Positions 16,430 through 25,776 of a stretch of 64,000 nt of DNA are shown piece after piece. The position numbers and the translations under genes are program-made. Below the pieces are notes generated by a model. It did no database searches, was not told the origin of the DNA, and saw nothing but the letters and a program-made list of their open reading frames with translations. The stretch lies in assembly GCA_024401335.1 (NCBI GenBank), contig JAKSLH010000012.1:1-64000 (forward strand). The letters run 5' to 3'. Every line of letters begins with the position of its first letter. The first letter of the stretch is position 1. Origin of the DNA: Bacteroidales bacterium (GTDB lineage: Bacteria > Bacteroidota > Bacteroidia > Bacteroidales > Marinilabiliaceae).

Positions 16430-16460
16430 TTGAAAATGTCGAACATTCGTTATATCTTTG
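16430..16460 (+). promoter_or_regulatory. Promoter of the 16487 gene
   Basis: TTG at 16430-16432 and TATCTTTG at 16453-16460 are separated by 20 bases, a good fit to the Bacteroidota -33/-7 consensus. The start codon is 26 bases downstream. Confidence 0.65.
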
Positions 16461-16486
16461 CATATATATTAAGGTGACAATAAGCA

Positions 16487-17011
16487 ATGCAAATAGCTCT
16501 TATATCTGATGATCCACATACCATAAAGCAGGCGCGTAGCCTCTTCCGTCGCAAGGTCGGCCACTCTCGACTGACTCTTCGCAACGGTAAGGTCTATACT
16601 ATGCGCTACAATCCTGGCATACAGCCTCGCACTGAATGTCAGGAGAAGAGCTGGTCTTTGTTCAAGGAGGCTAACCGTCGTGTGGCCGAAGATTTCGCCG
16701 ATCCACATAAGAAGGCTCGTTGGCAAAGACTCCAGAAAGAACAGTCGCAATATAAGACGGCTCGCGGACTGGCCCGCGCTCACTATATGACTGCACTCAG
16801 ACTCGAGATGCAAAGCAGACATCAAGATAAGGCTCGCGCCAACCAAGCCGCCGCCTCAAATCTACGTCTCCATCGTACGGCTTTCCTGGCCTTTGGACAT
16901 GATGCCAATATCAAACCTTGTTACATATCTTCATCCAGCAATATATCTTGGTCCCACCACCGTAACGTCCACTGGTGGCGCTCTTCTATCTGCAATATTG
17001 TCGATGTCTGA
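16487..17011 (+). CDS. Uncharacterised basic protein
   Basis: Protein of 174 residues, not recognised. The first ~125 residues look genuine: they are strongly basic and helical (LFRRKVGHSRLTLRNGKVY, EKSWSLFKEANRRVAEDF, KKARWQRLQKEQSQYKTA), which suggests nucleic-acid contact. The last ~40 residues (SSSSNISWSHHRNVHWW) have an unusual composition and may read past a frameshift or reflect a poorly constrained tail. No signal peptide or membrane segment is present. It has a good promoter and is monocistronic. Confidence 0.55.
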   Translation: MQIALISDDPHTIKQARSLFRRKVGHSRLTLRNGKVYTMRYNPGIQPRTECQEKSWSLFKEANRRVAEDFADPHKKARWQRLQKEQSQYKTARGLARAHYMTALRLEMQSRHQDKARANQAAASNLRLHRTAFLAFGHDANIKPCYISSSSNISWSHHRNVHWWRSSICNIVDV

Positions 17012-17132
17012 TATAGATTCATTGTTCATGTCTTTGGATTTGTCAACAATGATAAATATCTCACTTTATTTGCAACTTTTATGCTTCTTGCTCGTAACTA
17101 TCAAAAAACAAAAATTTCAAAATCTATAAGTT

Positions 17133-18020
17133 ATGGCAACTAATTCTAAACCATCAGCAGCAGCTCTTCGTGCAGCAGCTGCACAGGCAGAAGAACAAGA
17201 ATCAGGTAAGAGAGCTAATACAGCTTTGTGGCGCGTATTCGCATTTGTATTGTGGGCTCTCGCAGCCGTTGCAATGTACTGTCCTCAGATTGGCGACATG
17301 GATCTTCCATTTGGCGCATGTCGTATGCTATTCTTGGACTGTGTTACAGAATGTATTATTGATATCGTAGTAGCGGGCGTACTTTGCCTCATTGCTGCAT
17401 ACCTTTGGCGCAAGGCCAACCACATTCATCCAACAGAATCTCACAACAAGTTTGTTCAGATTGTATGGAACCAGCTTGGTGTAGTGATGGCAGGTATCAT
17501 CTTTGCACCACTCGCTTACATCATCATCAAGAAGAGCGACAAGCTTGACGAGAAGACACGTAACACAGTACTTGGTGTTCTCACAGCAGTGTTCCTCGGT
17601 ACAGCAGCTGGTTCTGCTGACTACCATCCTGTGACTCAGGACGAGGTTAACGAGGTGCTTGCAGAGGCTCAGGGTGAAGGCTTCAATACTGGCGATGTAT
17701 GCTGGACTAAGTACGGTAAGAGCTACCACTTCAGCAATGAATGTAAGACTTTGTCTCGCTCTAAGAAGGAAAATATCATGAATGGTACCCTCGAAGAGGC
17801 TCTCAACTCTAACCGCCACGATGCTTGCGACTTCTGCGCAAAGGCAGACGCAGCTAAGCAGAACGCTCTCAAGGAGGCTAAGGGTGCTGTAGAGACTGCA
17901 GTAGAGAAGGCAGGCGAAGCAGTAGAAGAGGCAAAGGAAGGTTTGTCGGAGGCTTCTAAGGAGCTCAAGGCAGAGATGGAAGAGGCTGCAGAAGCACTTC
18001 AGAATGAAATTGATGACTAA
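17133..18020 (+). CDS. Membrane protein with Cys/His metal-site-like motif and Ala/Glu/Lys helical tail
   Basis: Protein of 295 residues with no recognised name. Four hydrophobic segments are visible at about 31-50, 72-92, 115-133 and 143-160. Then comes a small domain with the pattern WTKYGKSYHFSNECKTL at 191-207 and CDFC at 232-235, which resembles the YHxxxC...CxxC zinc-site-like module found on varied bacterial proteins. The last ~55 residues are an amphipathic helix of Ala, Glu and Lys repeats (GAVETAVEKAGEAVEEAKEG) like LEA-type proteins. It is monocistronic and ends at a strong terminator. Codon use is optimised, suggesting good expression. Confidence 0.65.
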   Translation: MATNSKPSAAALRAAAAQAEEQESGKRANTALWRVFAFVLWALAAVAMYCPQIGDMDLPFGACRMLFLDCVTECIIDIVVAGVLCLIAAYLWRKANHIHPTESHNKFVQIVWNQLGVVMAGIIFAPLAYIIIKKSDKLDEKTRNTVLGVLTAVFLGTAAGSADYHPVTQDEVNEVLAEAQGEGFNTGDVCWTKYGKSYHFSNECKTLSRSKKENIMNGTLEEALNSNRHDACDFCAKADAAKQNALKEAKGAVETAVEKAGEAVEEAKEGLSEASKELKAEMEEAAEALQNEIDD

Positions 18021-18041
18021 TTAAATCGTCAACAATAGTAT

Positions 18042-18077
18042 CAAGGGACTGAATTCCGATGGGATTCGGTCCCTTTT
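18042..18077 (+). terminator. Rho-independent terminator
   Basis: AAGGGAC and GTCCCTT form the stem, with GAAT/ATTC inside, followed by six T; it lies 22 bases after the stop of the 17133 gene. Confidence 0.88.
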
Positions 18078-18144
18078 TTATGTGTCAAGGCGTCTGTGGC
18101 CCATGATTCATGCTACAGATTTCGCCATGTTGCAGGATAATATG

Positions 18145-18174
18145 TTTGTATTACTCATTATTATATTATCTTTG
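18145..18174 (+). promoter_or_regulatory. Promoter of the GH3 gene
   Basis: TTTG at 18145-18148 and TATCTTTG at 18167-18174, 18 bases apart, match the Bacteroidota consensus. The start codon is 39 bases further on. Confidence 0.7.
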
Positions 18175-18213
18175 CAGAACAACGAATTTTAGATTACAAA
18201 TACAATAATTTCA

Positions 18214-20706
18214 ATGAAAAAACGACTTTTGCCAATAGCATTGGCAGTCCTGACTTTGGTGGCATGCTCTCCAAATCAGAAGAATCAGGTGGAACCAGCT
18301 ATTCCGCAGGATCCACAGATCGAAAAGAACATCCAGGAATGGCTCAAGAAGATGACGCTTGACGAGAAGGTAGGTCAGATGCTCGAACTCAACCTCGACC
18401 TCATGGGATCGATAAAGGTTAAGGGCGAAGTTAAGGTTGACCGTAACAAGCTCAAGCAAGTGCTTTCACAGTTTGGCAACTCATCACAGGCTCAGATAGA
18501 CGACATGATGTCGAAGAGCGATGAAGAGATAGACGCCATGTTGGGTAAGTATGGTCTGGACATCTATGACAACAGTGTAGTTCGCGAGTGGACACTTGAC
18601 GAGGCAGCCCTTGACTCGATGATAGGCAAGTGGAAGGTAGGTTCCATCCTCAATGCTCCAGGACATGCGCTCAGCGTAGAGCATTGGCAGACAATCATCC
18701 CAAAGATTCAGGAACTCTCAATGAAGTATATCGGCATACCATGTATCTATGGTCTCGATAACAACCATGGTGTGACATACGTCAGTGGTGGTACACTTTT
18801 CCCACAGAACATCAATGTCGCAGCATCGTTCAATACAGACTTGGCGTTTACATCTTCTGAGATATGTGCCTACGAGAGCCGCACAGCAGACTGTCCATGG
18901 GTATATAACCCAACAATCGACCTTGGTCGTGATCCACGTTGGAGCCGTATCTGGGAAAGCTATGGTGAGGATGCTGTTGTCACATCGCGCATGGTAGAAG
19001 CGGCAGTTCGTGGCTACCAGGGTCCAGATAACAACCATATCGATGGCAACCATGTTGCAACATCTGTAAAGCACTATTTCGCATACGGTGCACCATGGAC
19101 AGGTAAGGATCGTACTCCAGCATACGTTGCGCCACAGATGCTTCGTGAAAAGTACTTCGAAGGCTTCAAGAATGCAATACGTGCAGGTGCAATGACCATT
19201 ATGGTCAACTCAGCATCCATCAACGGCGTTCCAGTTCACTCATCATACGAATACCTTACCAAGTGGCTTAAGGAAGACCTCAACTGGGACGGTATGATCG
19301 TTACCGACTGGGCAGACATCAACAACCTCTTCAGCCGTGAGAAAGTAGCGAAAGACAAGAAAGATGCAATCCGCATAGCAATCAATGCCGGTATTGACAT
19401 GAGTATGGACCCATATAGCACAGACTTCTGTGTGCTCCTCAAGGAACTTGTTGAAGAAGGTGCTGTACCAATGTCACGTATCGATGATGCCGTAGCCCGT
19501 ATCCTTCGTTTGAAGTATCGTCTTGGTCTTTTCGATGCCCCAGACACAAAGGCAGAAGATCACCCTCAGTTCGCTTGCGCAGAGTATGCCGAGACAGCAC
19601 TCCGTGCAGCAGAAGAGACAGAAGTTCTCCTCAAGAACGACGGTATTCTTCCACTTGCAAAGGGCAAGAAGATCTTGGTAACTGGTCCTAATGCAAACCA
19701 GATCCGTTGCTTGAATGGTGGTTGGAGCTATACATGGCAGGGTAGTAACGATCCTCAGTTTGTTGAGCAGTATAACACCATCTATGAGGCCCTTTGCAAC
19801 AAATTCGGTGAGAAGAATGTATCACTCGAGCAGGGCGTAACCTACAACGAAAAGGGCGCATACTGGGCAGAGAACGAGCCACAGATCGCTAAGGCAGTTA
19901 GTGCAGCAGCCAAGGCAGACATCATCGTAGCCTGCATCGGTGAGAACTCATACTGTGAGACTCCTGGTAACCTTACCGACCTTACTCTCTCTGAAAACCA
20001 ACGTAACCTCGTAAAGGCTCTCGCTAAGACTGGTAAGCCTATCATTATGATTATCAATGGTGGACGCCCTCGTCTGATTGCTGATATCGAACCGTTGGCT
20101 AAGGCTGTTGTCGATATTTTCCTCCCTGGTAACTATGGCGCCGACGCTTTGGCTAACCTCTTGGCTGGCGACGCTAACTTTAGCGCAAAGATGCCATATA
20201 CATATCCTAAGGAGATCAACTCGCTCATCAACTACGACTATAAGGTAAGTGAGCAGGTTAGTACAATGGCAGGTGCATACGACTACGACGCCAAGGTTAC
20301 CCAGCAGTGGGCTTTCGGCTTCGGTCTTTCATACACCACATACGAGTACAGCAACCTCAAGGCAGCCGTTTCAGAGTTCAAGGCAAGTGATAAGCTCACC
20401 TTCACTGTTGATGTCAAGAACACAGGCAGTGTAGCAGGCAAGGAGCCGGTGCTCCTTTACAGCAGTGACCTCGTAGCATCAGTAGTGCCAGACAGTCGTC
20501 GTCTCCGTGCGTTCCAGAAGATAGAGCTTCAGCCAGGCGAGACAAAGACAGTTACATTCACAATTCCAGCCAGCGACCTCGCATTCGTCGGCGCAGATGG
20601 TAAGTGGATCCTCGAAGCCGGTGAGTTCGCTATCACATGTGGCGGTCAGGCAGTGACAATCAATGCAACTGAAACAAAGAAGTGGGAGACACCAAACATC
20701 CTCTAA
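18214..20706 (+). CDS. Glycoside hydrolase family 3 lipoprotein (beta-glucosidase-like)
   Basis: Exported retaining glycosidase of 830 residues. A lipoprotein signal ends LTLVAC with the lipid-anchored Cys at 18. The GH3 N-terminal barrel carries KHYFAYG near 286-292 and the nucleophile D365 in [11 protein letters not shown]. The C-terminal alpha/beta domain ([20 protein letters not shown], then [12 protein letters not shown]) supplies the acid/base residue, and a fibronectin-like domain closes the protein. Beta-glucosidase or beta-xylosidase activity is typical, but substrate cannot be read from sequence. It is monocistronic and close in role to the arabinofuranosidase at 10862, though not linked by operon. 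Confidence 0.92.
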   Translation: MKKRLLPIALAVLTLVACSPNQKNQVEPAIPQDPQIEKNIQEWLKKMTLDEKVGQMLELNLDLMGSIKVKGEVKVDRNKLKQVLSQFGNSSQAQIDDMMSKSDEEIDAMLGKYGLDIYDNSVVREWTLDEAALDSMIGKWKVGSILNAPGHALSVEHWQTIIPKIQELSMKYIGIPCIYGLDNNHGVTYVSGGTLFPQNINVAASFNTDLAFTSSEICAYESRTADCPWVYNPTIDLGRDPRWSRIWESYGEDAVVTSRMVEAAVRGYQGPDNNHIDGNHVATSVKHYFAYGAPWTGKDRTPAYVAPQMLREKYFEGFKNAIRAGAMTIMVNSASINGVPVHSSYEYLTKWLKEDLNWDGMIVTDWADINNLFSREKVAKDKKDAIRIAINAGIDMSMDPYSTDFCVLLKELVEEGAVPMSRIDDAVARILRLKYRLGLFDAPDTKAEDHPQFACAEYAETALRAAEETEVLLKNDGILPLAKGKKILVTGPNANQIRCLNGGWSYTWQGSNDPQFVEQYNTIYEALCNKFGEKNVSLEQGVTYNEKGAYWAENEPQIAKAVSAAAKADIIVACIGENSYCETPGNLTDLTLSENQRNLVKALAKTGKPIIMIINGGRPRLIADIEPLAKAVVDIFLPGNYGADALANLLAGDANFSAKMPYTYPKEINSLINYDYKVSEQVSTMAGAYDYDAKVTQQWAFGFGLSYTTYEYSNLKAAVSEFKASDKLTFTVDVKNTGSVAGKEPVLLYSSDLVASVVPDSRRLRAFQKIELQPGETKTVTFTIPASDLAFVGADGKWILEAGEFAITCGGQAVTINATETKKWETPNIL

Positions 20707-20746
20707 TACACGTGTAGAGAGATACAGTTGTTCCTACTAAATAATA

Positions 20747-20782
20747 AACGGAAGAAGCCGAAACAGCTTCTTCCGTTTTTTT
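20747..20782 (+). terminator. Rho-independent terminator of the GH3 gene
   Basis: ACGGAAGAAGC pairs perfectly with GCTTCTTCCGT around a 7-base loop, followed by a run of T. Confidence 0.92.
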
Positions 20783-20833
20783 TATGCCTAATAGAAAGGA
20801 TGTTTTGTTGATAATAACAGGGGTTGTTTTCGG

Positions 20834-22027
20834 CTATTTGTTAAGCTTCTTGAGGTTAGGCAGTAATATCGCCACAAGACCAAGCAAAGGAGTATATGCG
20901 CAGAACTTGTAAACGGCCTCTATTCCGTATGTGTCTGCAAAATTGCCTATCACAGCACTAGCAATACCCGCAATGCCGAAAGCCAGTCCGAAGAAAAGTC
21001 CCGAGACAAGGCCCAGGTTGTATGGCAGCATCTCTTGTGCGTAGAGGAGTATAGCAGGGAAAGCCGACGAAAGCATGAGGCCCACAAAGAAGCTTAGGAC
21101 TATCGTAGCTGTGAGTCCTACATGTGGCATCATTATGCTGAATGGCGCCGTACCTAATATCGAGATCCATATCACGTGTTTTCTGCCTATCTTGTCGCCT
21201 ATTGGCCCTCCTATAATAGTTCCTATCGCAGTGGCTACAAGGAAGACAAATAAGCATATTTGCGAAGACTGTATTGTTACACCGAATTTCTCTATCAGAT
21301 AGAAAGTGTAGTAGCTAGATATGCTCGCCAGATAGATATACTTAGAGAATATGAGTATAAGTAGTATTGCAAGACAGAATATGGTCATCTTTATGCTCAA
21401 CGGACGCTCTGTCTGCACTTTCATCTGCTTGCGCTCTGCCTTCATCTTCTTCAGATACGCCGAAAACCATCTCTGTATCGGTATCGCCACCCCAAAGGCT
21501 ATGGCTGAGAATGTCAAAAACCATAGTAATTTTTCTCTACCATATGGCGCGACGATTATTGCAACTAATAATGGCCCCACTGAGCCTCCAAAGTTGCCTC
21601 CTACCTGAAACAACGATTGAGCTAACCCTCTTTTTCCTCCCGACGCCAACGACGCTATCCTCGACGCCTCTGGATGGATTATCGACGATCCTAGCCCTAC
21701 GACAAAGACTGCTATGAGTAACATTGTTAAACTCGTGGCTGAAGATAGCATTATTATTCCTGTAGATGTTAATGTCATGGCTAGCATAGGGCTCCATGAG
21801 ATAGGATGTTTGTCGAAGAACAGGCCCACGATAGGCTGGAAAACCGATGCCGCCATCTGATAGACCAGAGTCACGGTGCCAATCTGTGCAAATGTAAGCG
21901 ACATGTCTTCCTTTATGAGAGGGTAGGACGCCGTCAATACTGATTGTAATAGGTCATTCAGTAGATGCGACATACATAACGCAATGAGTACTGGCATCGC
22001 AATCGCTACGTTTTTTTTAGTTTCCAT
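20834..22027 (-). CDS. MFS exporter, fosmidomycin-resistance (Fsr) family
   Basis: Twelve-helix inner-membrane exporter of 397 residues. The opening SHLLNDLLQSVLTASYPLIK, then LTFAQIGTVTLVYQMAASVFQP, follow the Fsr subgroup closely. GLGSSIIHPEASRIA and GGPIGDKIGRKHVIW are the major-facilitator loops between helices. The family extrudes fosmidomycin in E. coli; the native substrate here is unknown. It is monocistronic. A 14-base palindrome (22074-22087) overlaps the upstream promoter region and may be an operator. Confidence 0.88.
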   Translation of the reverse strand: METKKNVAIAMPVLIALCMSHLLNDLLQSVLTASYPLIKEDMSLTFAQIGTVTLVYQMAASVFQPIVGLFFDKHPISWSPMLAMTLTSTGIIMLSSATSLTMLLIAVFVVGLGSSIIHPEASRIASLASGGKRGLAQSLFQVGGNFGGSVGPLLVAIIVAPYGREKLLWFLTFSAIAFGVAIPIQRWFSAYLKKMKAERKQMKVQTERPLSIKMTIFCLAILLILIFSKYIYLASISSYYTFYLIEKFGVTIQSSQICLFVFLVATAIGTIIGGPIGDKIGRKHVIWISILGTAPFSIMMPHVGLTATIVLSFFVGLMLSSAFPAILLYAQEMLPYNLGLVSGLFFGLAFGIAGIASAVIGNFADTYGIEAVYKFCAYTPLLGLVAILLPNLKKLNK

Positions 22028-22073
22028 TGTCTTCTATCGAGGTTTGTATGTGCGAAATTACATCTATAGTTAC

Positions 22074-22087
22074 TCATTTGCAAATGA
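22074..22087. promoter_or_regulatory. Perfect 14-base palindrome upstream of the Fsr-like gene
   Basis: TCATTTGCAAATGA is fully symmetric. It lies 47 bases before the start codon, next to a TAATTTCG -7-like element on the minus strand, and contains the TTTG that would serve as its -33 element. This is the usual place for a repressor site. Confidence 0.45.
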
Positions 22088-22239
22088 TCCCCATCTGCTT
22101 GCTTTTTTATCTGAAATTCTTTTGGCTTTTTTCTGGATGATTGTCATGCTTTTTTTTTATGTTATAATAGCCTGATAGCATGTTTTGATATCGTGCCTTT
22201 TGTTGTTTAGTGCTACTTTAGTTGTGTTATTTATACAGA

Positions 22240-22283
22240 TTTCACCCCTAAAATCGCGTATTATGCCAATTTTCACCCCTAAA
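22240..22283. repeat. Pair of TTTCACCCCTAAA direct repeats 31 bases apart
   Basis: TTTCACCCCTAAA occurs at 22240-22252 and 22271-22283, three helical turns apart, in the gap between the Fsr-like gene and the acyl-CoA synthetases. They lie 32-75 bases before the synthetase -33 element, a position suited to a regulator. Confidence 0.5.
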
Positions 22284-22314
22284 TAATATAATACGTGTCT
22301 TTAAGTTGTTTTCT

Positions 22315-22345
22315 TTTGAGCTTTGTTTATAATGTGGTAATTTTG
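22315..22345 (+). promoter_or_regulatory. Promoter of the first acyl-CoA synthetase
   Basis: TTTG at 22315-22318 and TAATTTTG at 22338-22345 with a 19-base spacer match the Bacteroidota consensus; the ATG is 20 bases downstream. Confidence 0.7.
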
Positions 22346-22365
22346 CAAAAAAATTAAAGTTGATA

Positions 22366-23982
22366 ATGGGACTTAGAACAGACACAATGGGTGGACTTCT
22401 TGAGAAGTGGGCTTTTGAAACTCCTGACAAGAAATTCATTACATATTGCGATCGCAATCTCAACTGGACTTACCGTGAGTTCAACGATAGAGTTGACCTT
22501 TTTGCAAAGGGGCTTATGGAGCTTGGAGTAGAAAAAGACTCGAAAGTAGGCATATGGGCTAATAATATTCCTGATTGGCTTACAGTATTCTTCGCTTCTG
22601 CCAAAATAGGCGCATGGCTTGTTACTGTAAACACTAATTATAAGGCTGCAGAGCTTGATTATTTGTTACAGGACTCTGATATCCATACTTTATGTATCAT
22701 TGATCACTATCGTGACTCTGATTATGTTGAGATGGTTCAAGGTCTCGATCGTTCACACCTTCCTTTTTTGAAGAATGTCGTTGTTATGGATGGAGCTAAG
22801 GGACGTGGTTTCCTAACTGCTGAAGACGTTTTCGATAAAGGTCGTAAGGCTAACGATATTATGTACCAGCGTATGAAGGCCGATGTCGATTGTCAGGATA
22901 TCGTCAACATGCAGTACACATCTGGTACTACAGGATTCCCTAAGGGTGTCATGCTTACTCACTATAATATCGTAAATAATGGTCAGGCTACTGGTGACGC
23001 AATGATGTATACTCCAGATGACAAGTTGCTTGTTTGTGTGCCTTTCTTCCATTGTTTCGGTATTGTGCTGGCTCTTTGCTCAGTTATGACTCATAACATG
23101 TCGATGGTTATTACTGTCGATTTCGATGCTGAACAGGTGCTTAAGTCTATTCATCAGGAACGATGCACAGCTCTTTACGGTGTTCCAACTATGTACGTTG
23201 CCGAACTTAACCATGAGAACTTCAGTAAATATGATCTTTCATGTCTGCGTACCGGAATTATGGCTGGTTCCCTTTGTCCAATTGAGACTATGCGAGAGGT
23301 GATGGATAAGATGTATATGAAGGATATCATTAGCGTATATGGTCTTACTGAATCGTCTCCTGGTATGACATGCTCACGTACATTCCACACTATGGAACAG
23401 CGTGCCACAACAGTTGGTACTGAGTTCCCTGAGGTTGAAGTTAAGATTTTCAACCCTGAGACAGGTGAAGAGTGTAAGGTTGGTGAGCATGGTGAGATAT
23501 GTTGCAAGGGTTATAATGTAATGAAGGGTTACTATAAGAACCCTAAGGCTACTGCAGAGACTATCGACGCAAATGGTTGGCTTCACTCTGGCGACCTCGC
23601 TATGAAGGACGAAGATGGCTTCTATCATATCACTGGTCGTATTAAGGATATGATTATTCGTGGTGGTGAAAATATCTACCCAAGAGAAATTGAAAACTTT
23701 ATTTACCGTATGCCAGAGGTGCGTATGGTTGAAGTAGTTGGTATTCCTGATCCTAAATATGGCGAGATAGTTGGTGCATTCATCATCCTCAAAGATGGTC
23801 AGAAACTTACGCAAGAACAAGTGCAGGACTATTGCAAAGGTCAGATAGCTCGTTATAAGATACCTAAGTATATATTCTTCGTAGAAGACTATCCAAAGAC
23901 AGGTAGCGGTAAAGTGCAGAAGTTCAAGCTTCGTGAGATGGCTAAAGAAATGGTTGATAAGATTCTCGCTGAGCAGAACTAG
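22366..23982 (+). CDS. AMP-binding acyl-CoA synthetase, paralogue 1
   Basis: Adenylate-forming ligase of 538 residues that activates a carboxylic acid, probably a fatty acid, to its CoA thioester. The P-loop is YTSGTTGFPKGVMLTHYN. VYGLTESSPG is the adenine-binding motif. SGDLAMKDEDGFYHITGRIK, then DMIIRGGENIYPREIE, is the hinge into the C-terminal domain, and GSGKVQKFKLRE holds the catalytic Lys. I use the ATG at 22366 rather than the TTG at 22360. A very similar gene follows in tandem, separated by its own promoter. The chain length accepted is not readable from sequence. Confidence 0.92.
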   Translation: MGLRTDTMGGLLEKWAFETPDKKFITYCDRNLNWTYREFNDRVDLFAKGLMELGVEKDSKVGIWANNIPDWLTVFFASAKIGAWLVTVNTNYKAAELDYLLQDSDIHTLCIIDHYRDSDYVEMVQGLDRSHLPFLKNVVVMDGAKGRGFLTAEDVFDKGRKANDIMYQRMKADVDCQDIVNMQYTSGTTGFPKGVMLTHYNIVNNGQATGDAMMYTPDDKLLVCVPFFHCFGIVLALCSVMTHNMSMVITVDFDAEQVLKSIHQERCTALYGVPTMYVAELNHENFSKYDLSCLRTGIMAGSLCPIETMREVMDKMYMKDIISVYGLTESSPGMTCSRTFHTMEQRATTVGTEFPEVEVKIFNPETGEECKVGEHGEICCKGYNVMKGYYKNPKATAETIDANGWLHSGDLAMKDEDGFYHITGRIKDMIIRGGENIYPREIENFIYRMPEVRMVEVVGIPDPKYGEIVGAFIILKDGQKLTQEQVQDYCKGQIARYKIPKYIFFVEDYPKTGSGKVQKFKLREMAKEMVDKILAEQN

Positions 23983-24105
23983 ACGCTTTGTTATAAATAT
24001 TTATGCATCATTCTTCATCATCTATCAATTAATAGGTGGTGATGAGTGATGTTTTGTTTATTTGTTAATGTTTTTTAAACAAAGGTCCTGTATTGTGTAT
24101 TATTA

Positions 24106-24113
24106 TATCTTTG
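24106..24113 (+). promoter_or_regulatory. -7 promoter element of the second acyl-CoA synthetase
   Basis: TATCTTTG lies 32 bases before the ATG. A weak hairpin built from CATCA/TGATG repeats (about 24005-24055) precedes it and may terminate the first gene. Confidence 0.5.
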
Positions 24114-24145
24114 CGGTCAATTAATTATAATTTGACTATTCTGAT

Positions 24146-25771
24146 ATGGTATATATAGAGGATACTTTGGGTGATTTGCTTAACAAATGTGTTGATGATA
24201 TCCCCGATAAAAACTTTATTACTTATCATCGTCGTAATATCAGGTGGACCTACCGTGATTTTAACGATAGAGTCGATTTGTTCGCCAAAGGTCTTGTCGC
24301 TCTTGGAGTTACCAAAGACTCCAAAGTAGGAATATGGGCTAATAACATTCCAGATTGGCTTGTTGTTTTTTTTGCAACTGCCAAGATCGGTGCTTGGCTC
24401 GTCGCTATCAATACTAATTATAAAGCGTCTGAAATTGAGTATGTTTTGGCCGATGCCGATATTCATACTCTTTGTACAATAGAATCATATAGAGATACCG
24501 ACTGCTTGGGCATAATACATGATCTCGTTGATAAGGGACATTTGCATAAGCTCAAGAACGTTGTCGTTATGGATGGCGGTAGATCGTCGGGCTTTGTTAA
24601 GGCTGAAGAGGTATTCGAGCTTGGGAAGAAGGCTAATGATATTGTTTACCGACGTATGCAGGCTGAAGTTAGCTCAAGTGATGTTGTCAACATGCAATAT
24701 ACTTCAGGAACGACTGGTTTCCCTAAAGGTGTGATGCTTACCCATTTTAATATTGTCAATAATGGATATGCTGCCGGACAGGCATTGGCATATACCCCTG
24801 ATGACAGATTGCTGGTTTGTGTGCCGTTGTTCCATTGCATAGGAATTGTACTGGCTGCATGTGCATCGTTGACCCATAGGATGTCAATGGTCATTACTGT
24901 CGATTTCAATGCAGAAGAGGTGTTGGAAGCTATTGAGGCTGAACAATGTACGTCGCTTTATGGTGTGCCGACAATGTTTGTAGCAGAGTTAGGACATGAG
25001 AGTTTCTCTAAATATAACTATTCATCATTACGCACAGGTATCATGGCTGGATCGTTATGTCCAGTGGAGACGATGAACGAGGTGATGGACAAAATGAATA
25101 TGCGCGAGATTATTAGCGTCTATGGTTTGACGGAAACGTCGCCTGGAATGACTTGTTCGTGTACTACCGATTCCGCTTTCTTGAGAGCTACGACAGTTGG
25201 ACGACCATTCCCTGGCGTTGAGGTCAAAATTGTTGATCCTTCTGATGGCCACGAATGTGGTGTCGACGAAAATGGTGAGATATGTTGTCGCGGCTATAAC
25301 CTAATGAAGGGGTATTATAAGAATGACAAGGCTACATCAGAGACTATTGACTCCGATGGATGGCTCCATTCTGGAGATATAGCTTTTAAAGATGAACATG
25401 GCTTCTATCATATTACAGGACGTATTAAGGATATGATAATACGAGGAGGAGAGAATATTTATCCTCGTGAAATAGAGAATTTTATATATAGTATGCCTGA
25501 AGTTAGTATGGTTGAGGTCGTGGGTATTCCAGATGAAAAATATGGCGAGATAGTGGGCGCTTTTATAATACTTAAAGATGGATGCGTACTGACTCAAGAG
25601 CAGGTGAGGGAGTATTGTATGGGACAGATCGCTCGTTATAAGATCCCTAAATATGTATTCTTTTTAAAAGAGTTCCCTAAAACTGGTAGCGGAAAAGTAA
25701 TGAAGTATAAGCTTCGAGAAATGGGTGCTAGACTGGTGGATGATATGTTGAATGAAACAATTGTTAACTGA
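24146..25771 (+). CDS. AMP-binding acyl-CoA synthetase, paralogue 2
   Basis: Tandem paralogue of the gene at 22366, 541 residues and colinear throughout. Long stretches are identical (FNDRVDLFAKGL, YTSGTTGFPKGVMLTH, DMIIRGGENIYPREIENFIY). All adenylation motifs are intact: VYGLTETSPG, SGDIAFKDEHGFYHITGRIK and GSGKVMKYKLREMG. Differences cluster in the region after the P-loop and around 350-390, which shape the acyl pocket. The two probably differ in substrate or in regulation. truA follows six bases after the stop, so they are likely co-transcribed. Confidence 0.92.
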   Translation: MVYIEDTLGDLLNKCVDDIPDKNFITYHRRNIRWTYRDFNDRVDLFAKGLVALGVTKDSKVGIWANNIPDWLVVFFATAKIGAWLVAINTNYKASEIEYVLADADIHTLCTIESYRDTDCLGIIHDLVDKGHLHKLKNVVVMDGGRSSGFVKAEEVFELGKKANDIVYRRMQAEVSSSDVVNMQYTSGTTGFPKGVMLTHFNIVNNGYAAGQALAYTPDDRLLVCVPLFHCIGIVLAACASLTHRMSMVITVDFNAEEVLEAIEAEQCTSLYGVPTMFVAELGHESFSKYNYSSLRTGIMAGSLCPVETMNEVMDKMNMREIISVYGLTETSPGMTCSCTTDSAFLRATTVGRPFPGVEVKIVDPSDGHECGVDENGEICCRGYNLMKGYYKNDKATSETIDSDGWLHSGDIAFKDEHGFYHITGRIKDMIIRGGENIYPREIENFIYSMPEVSMVEVVGIPDEKYGEIVGAFIILKDGCVLTQEQVREYCMGQIARYKIPKYVFFLKEFPKTGSGKVMKYKLREMGARLVDDMLNETIVN

Positions 25772-25776
25772 TTATT

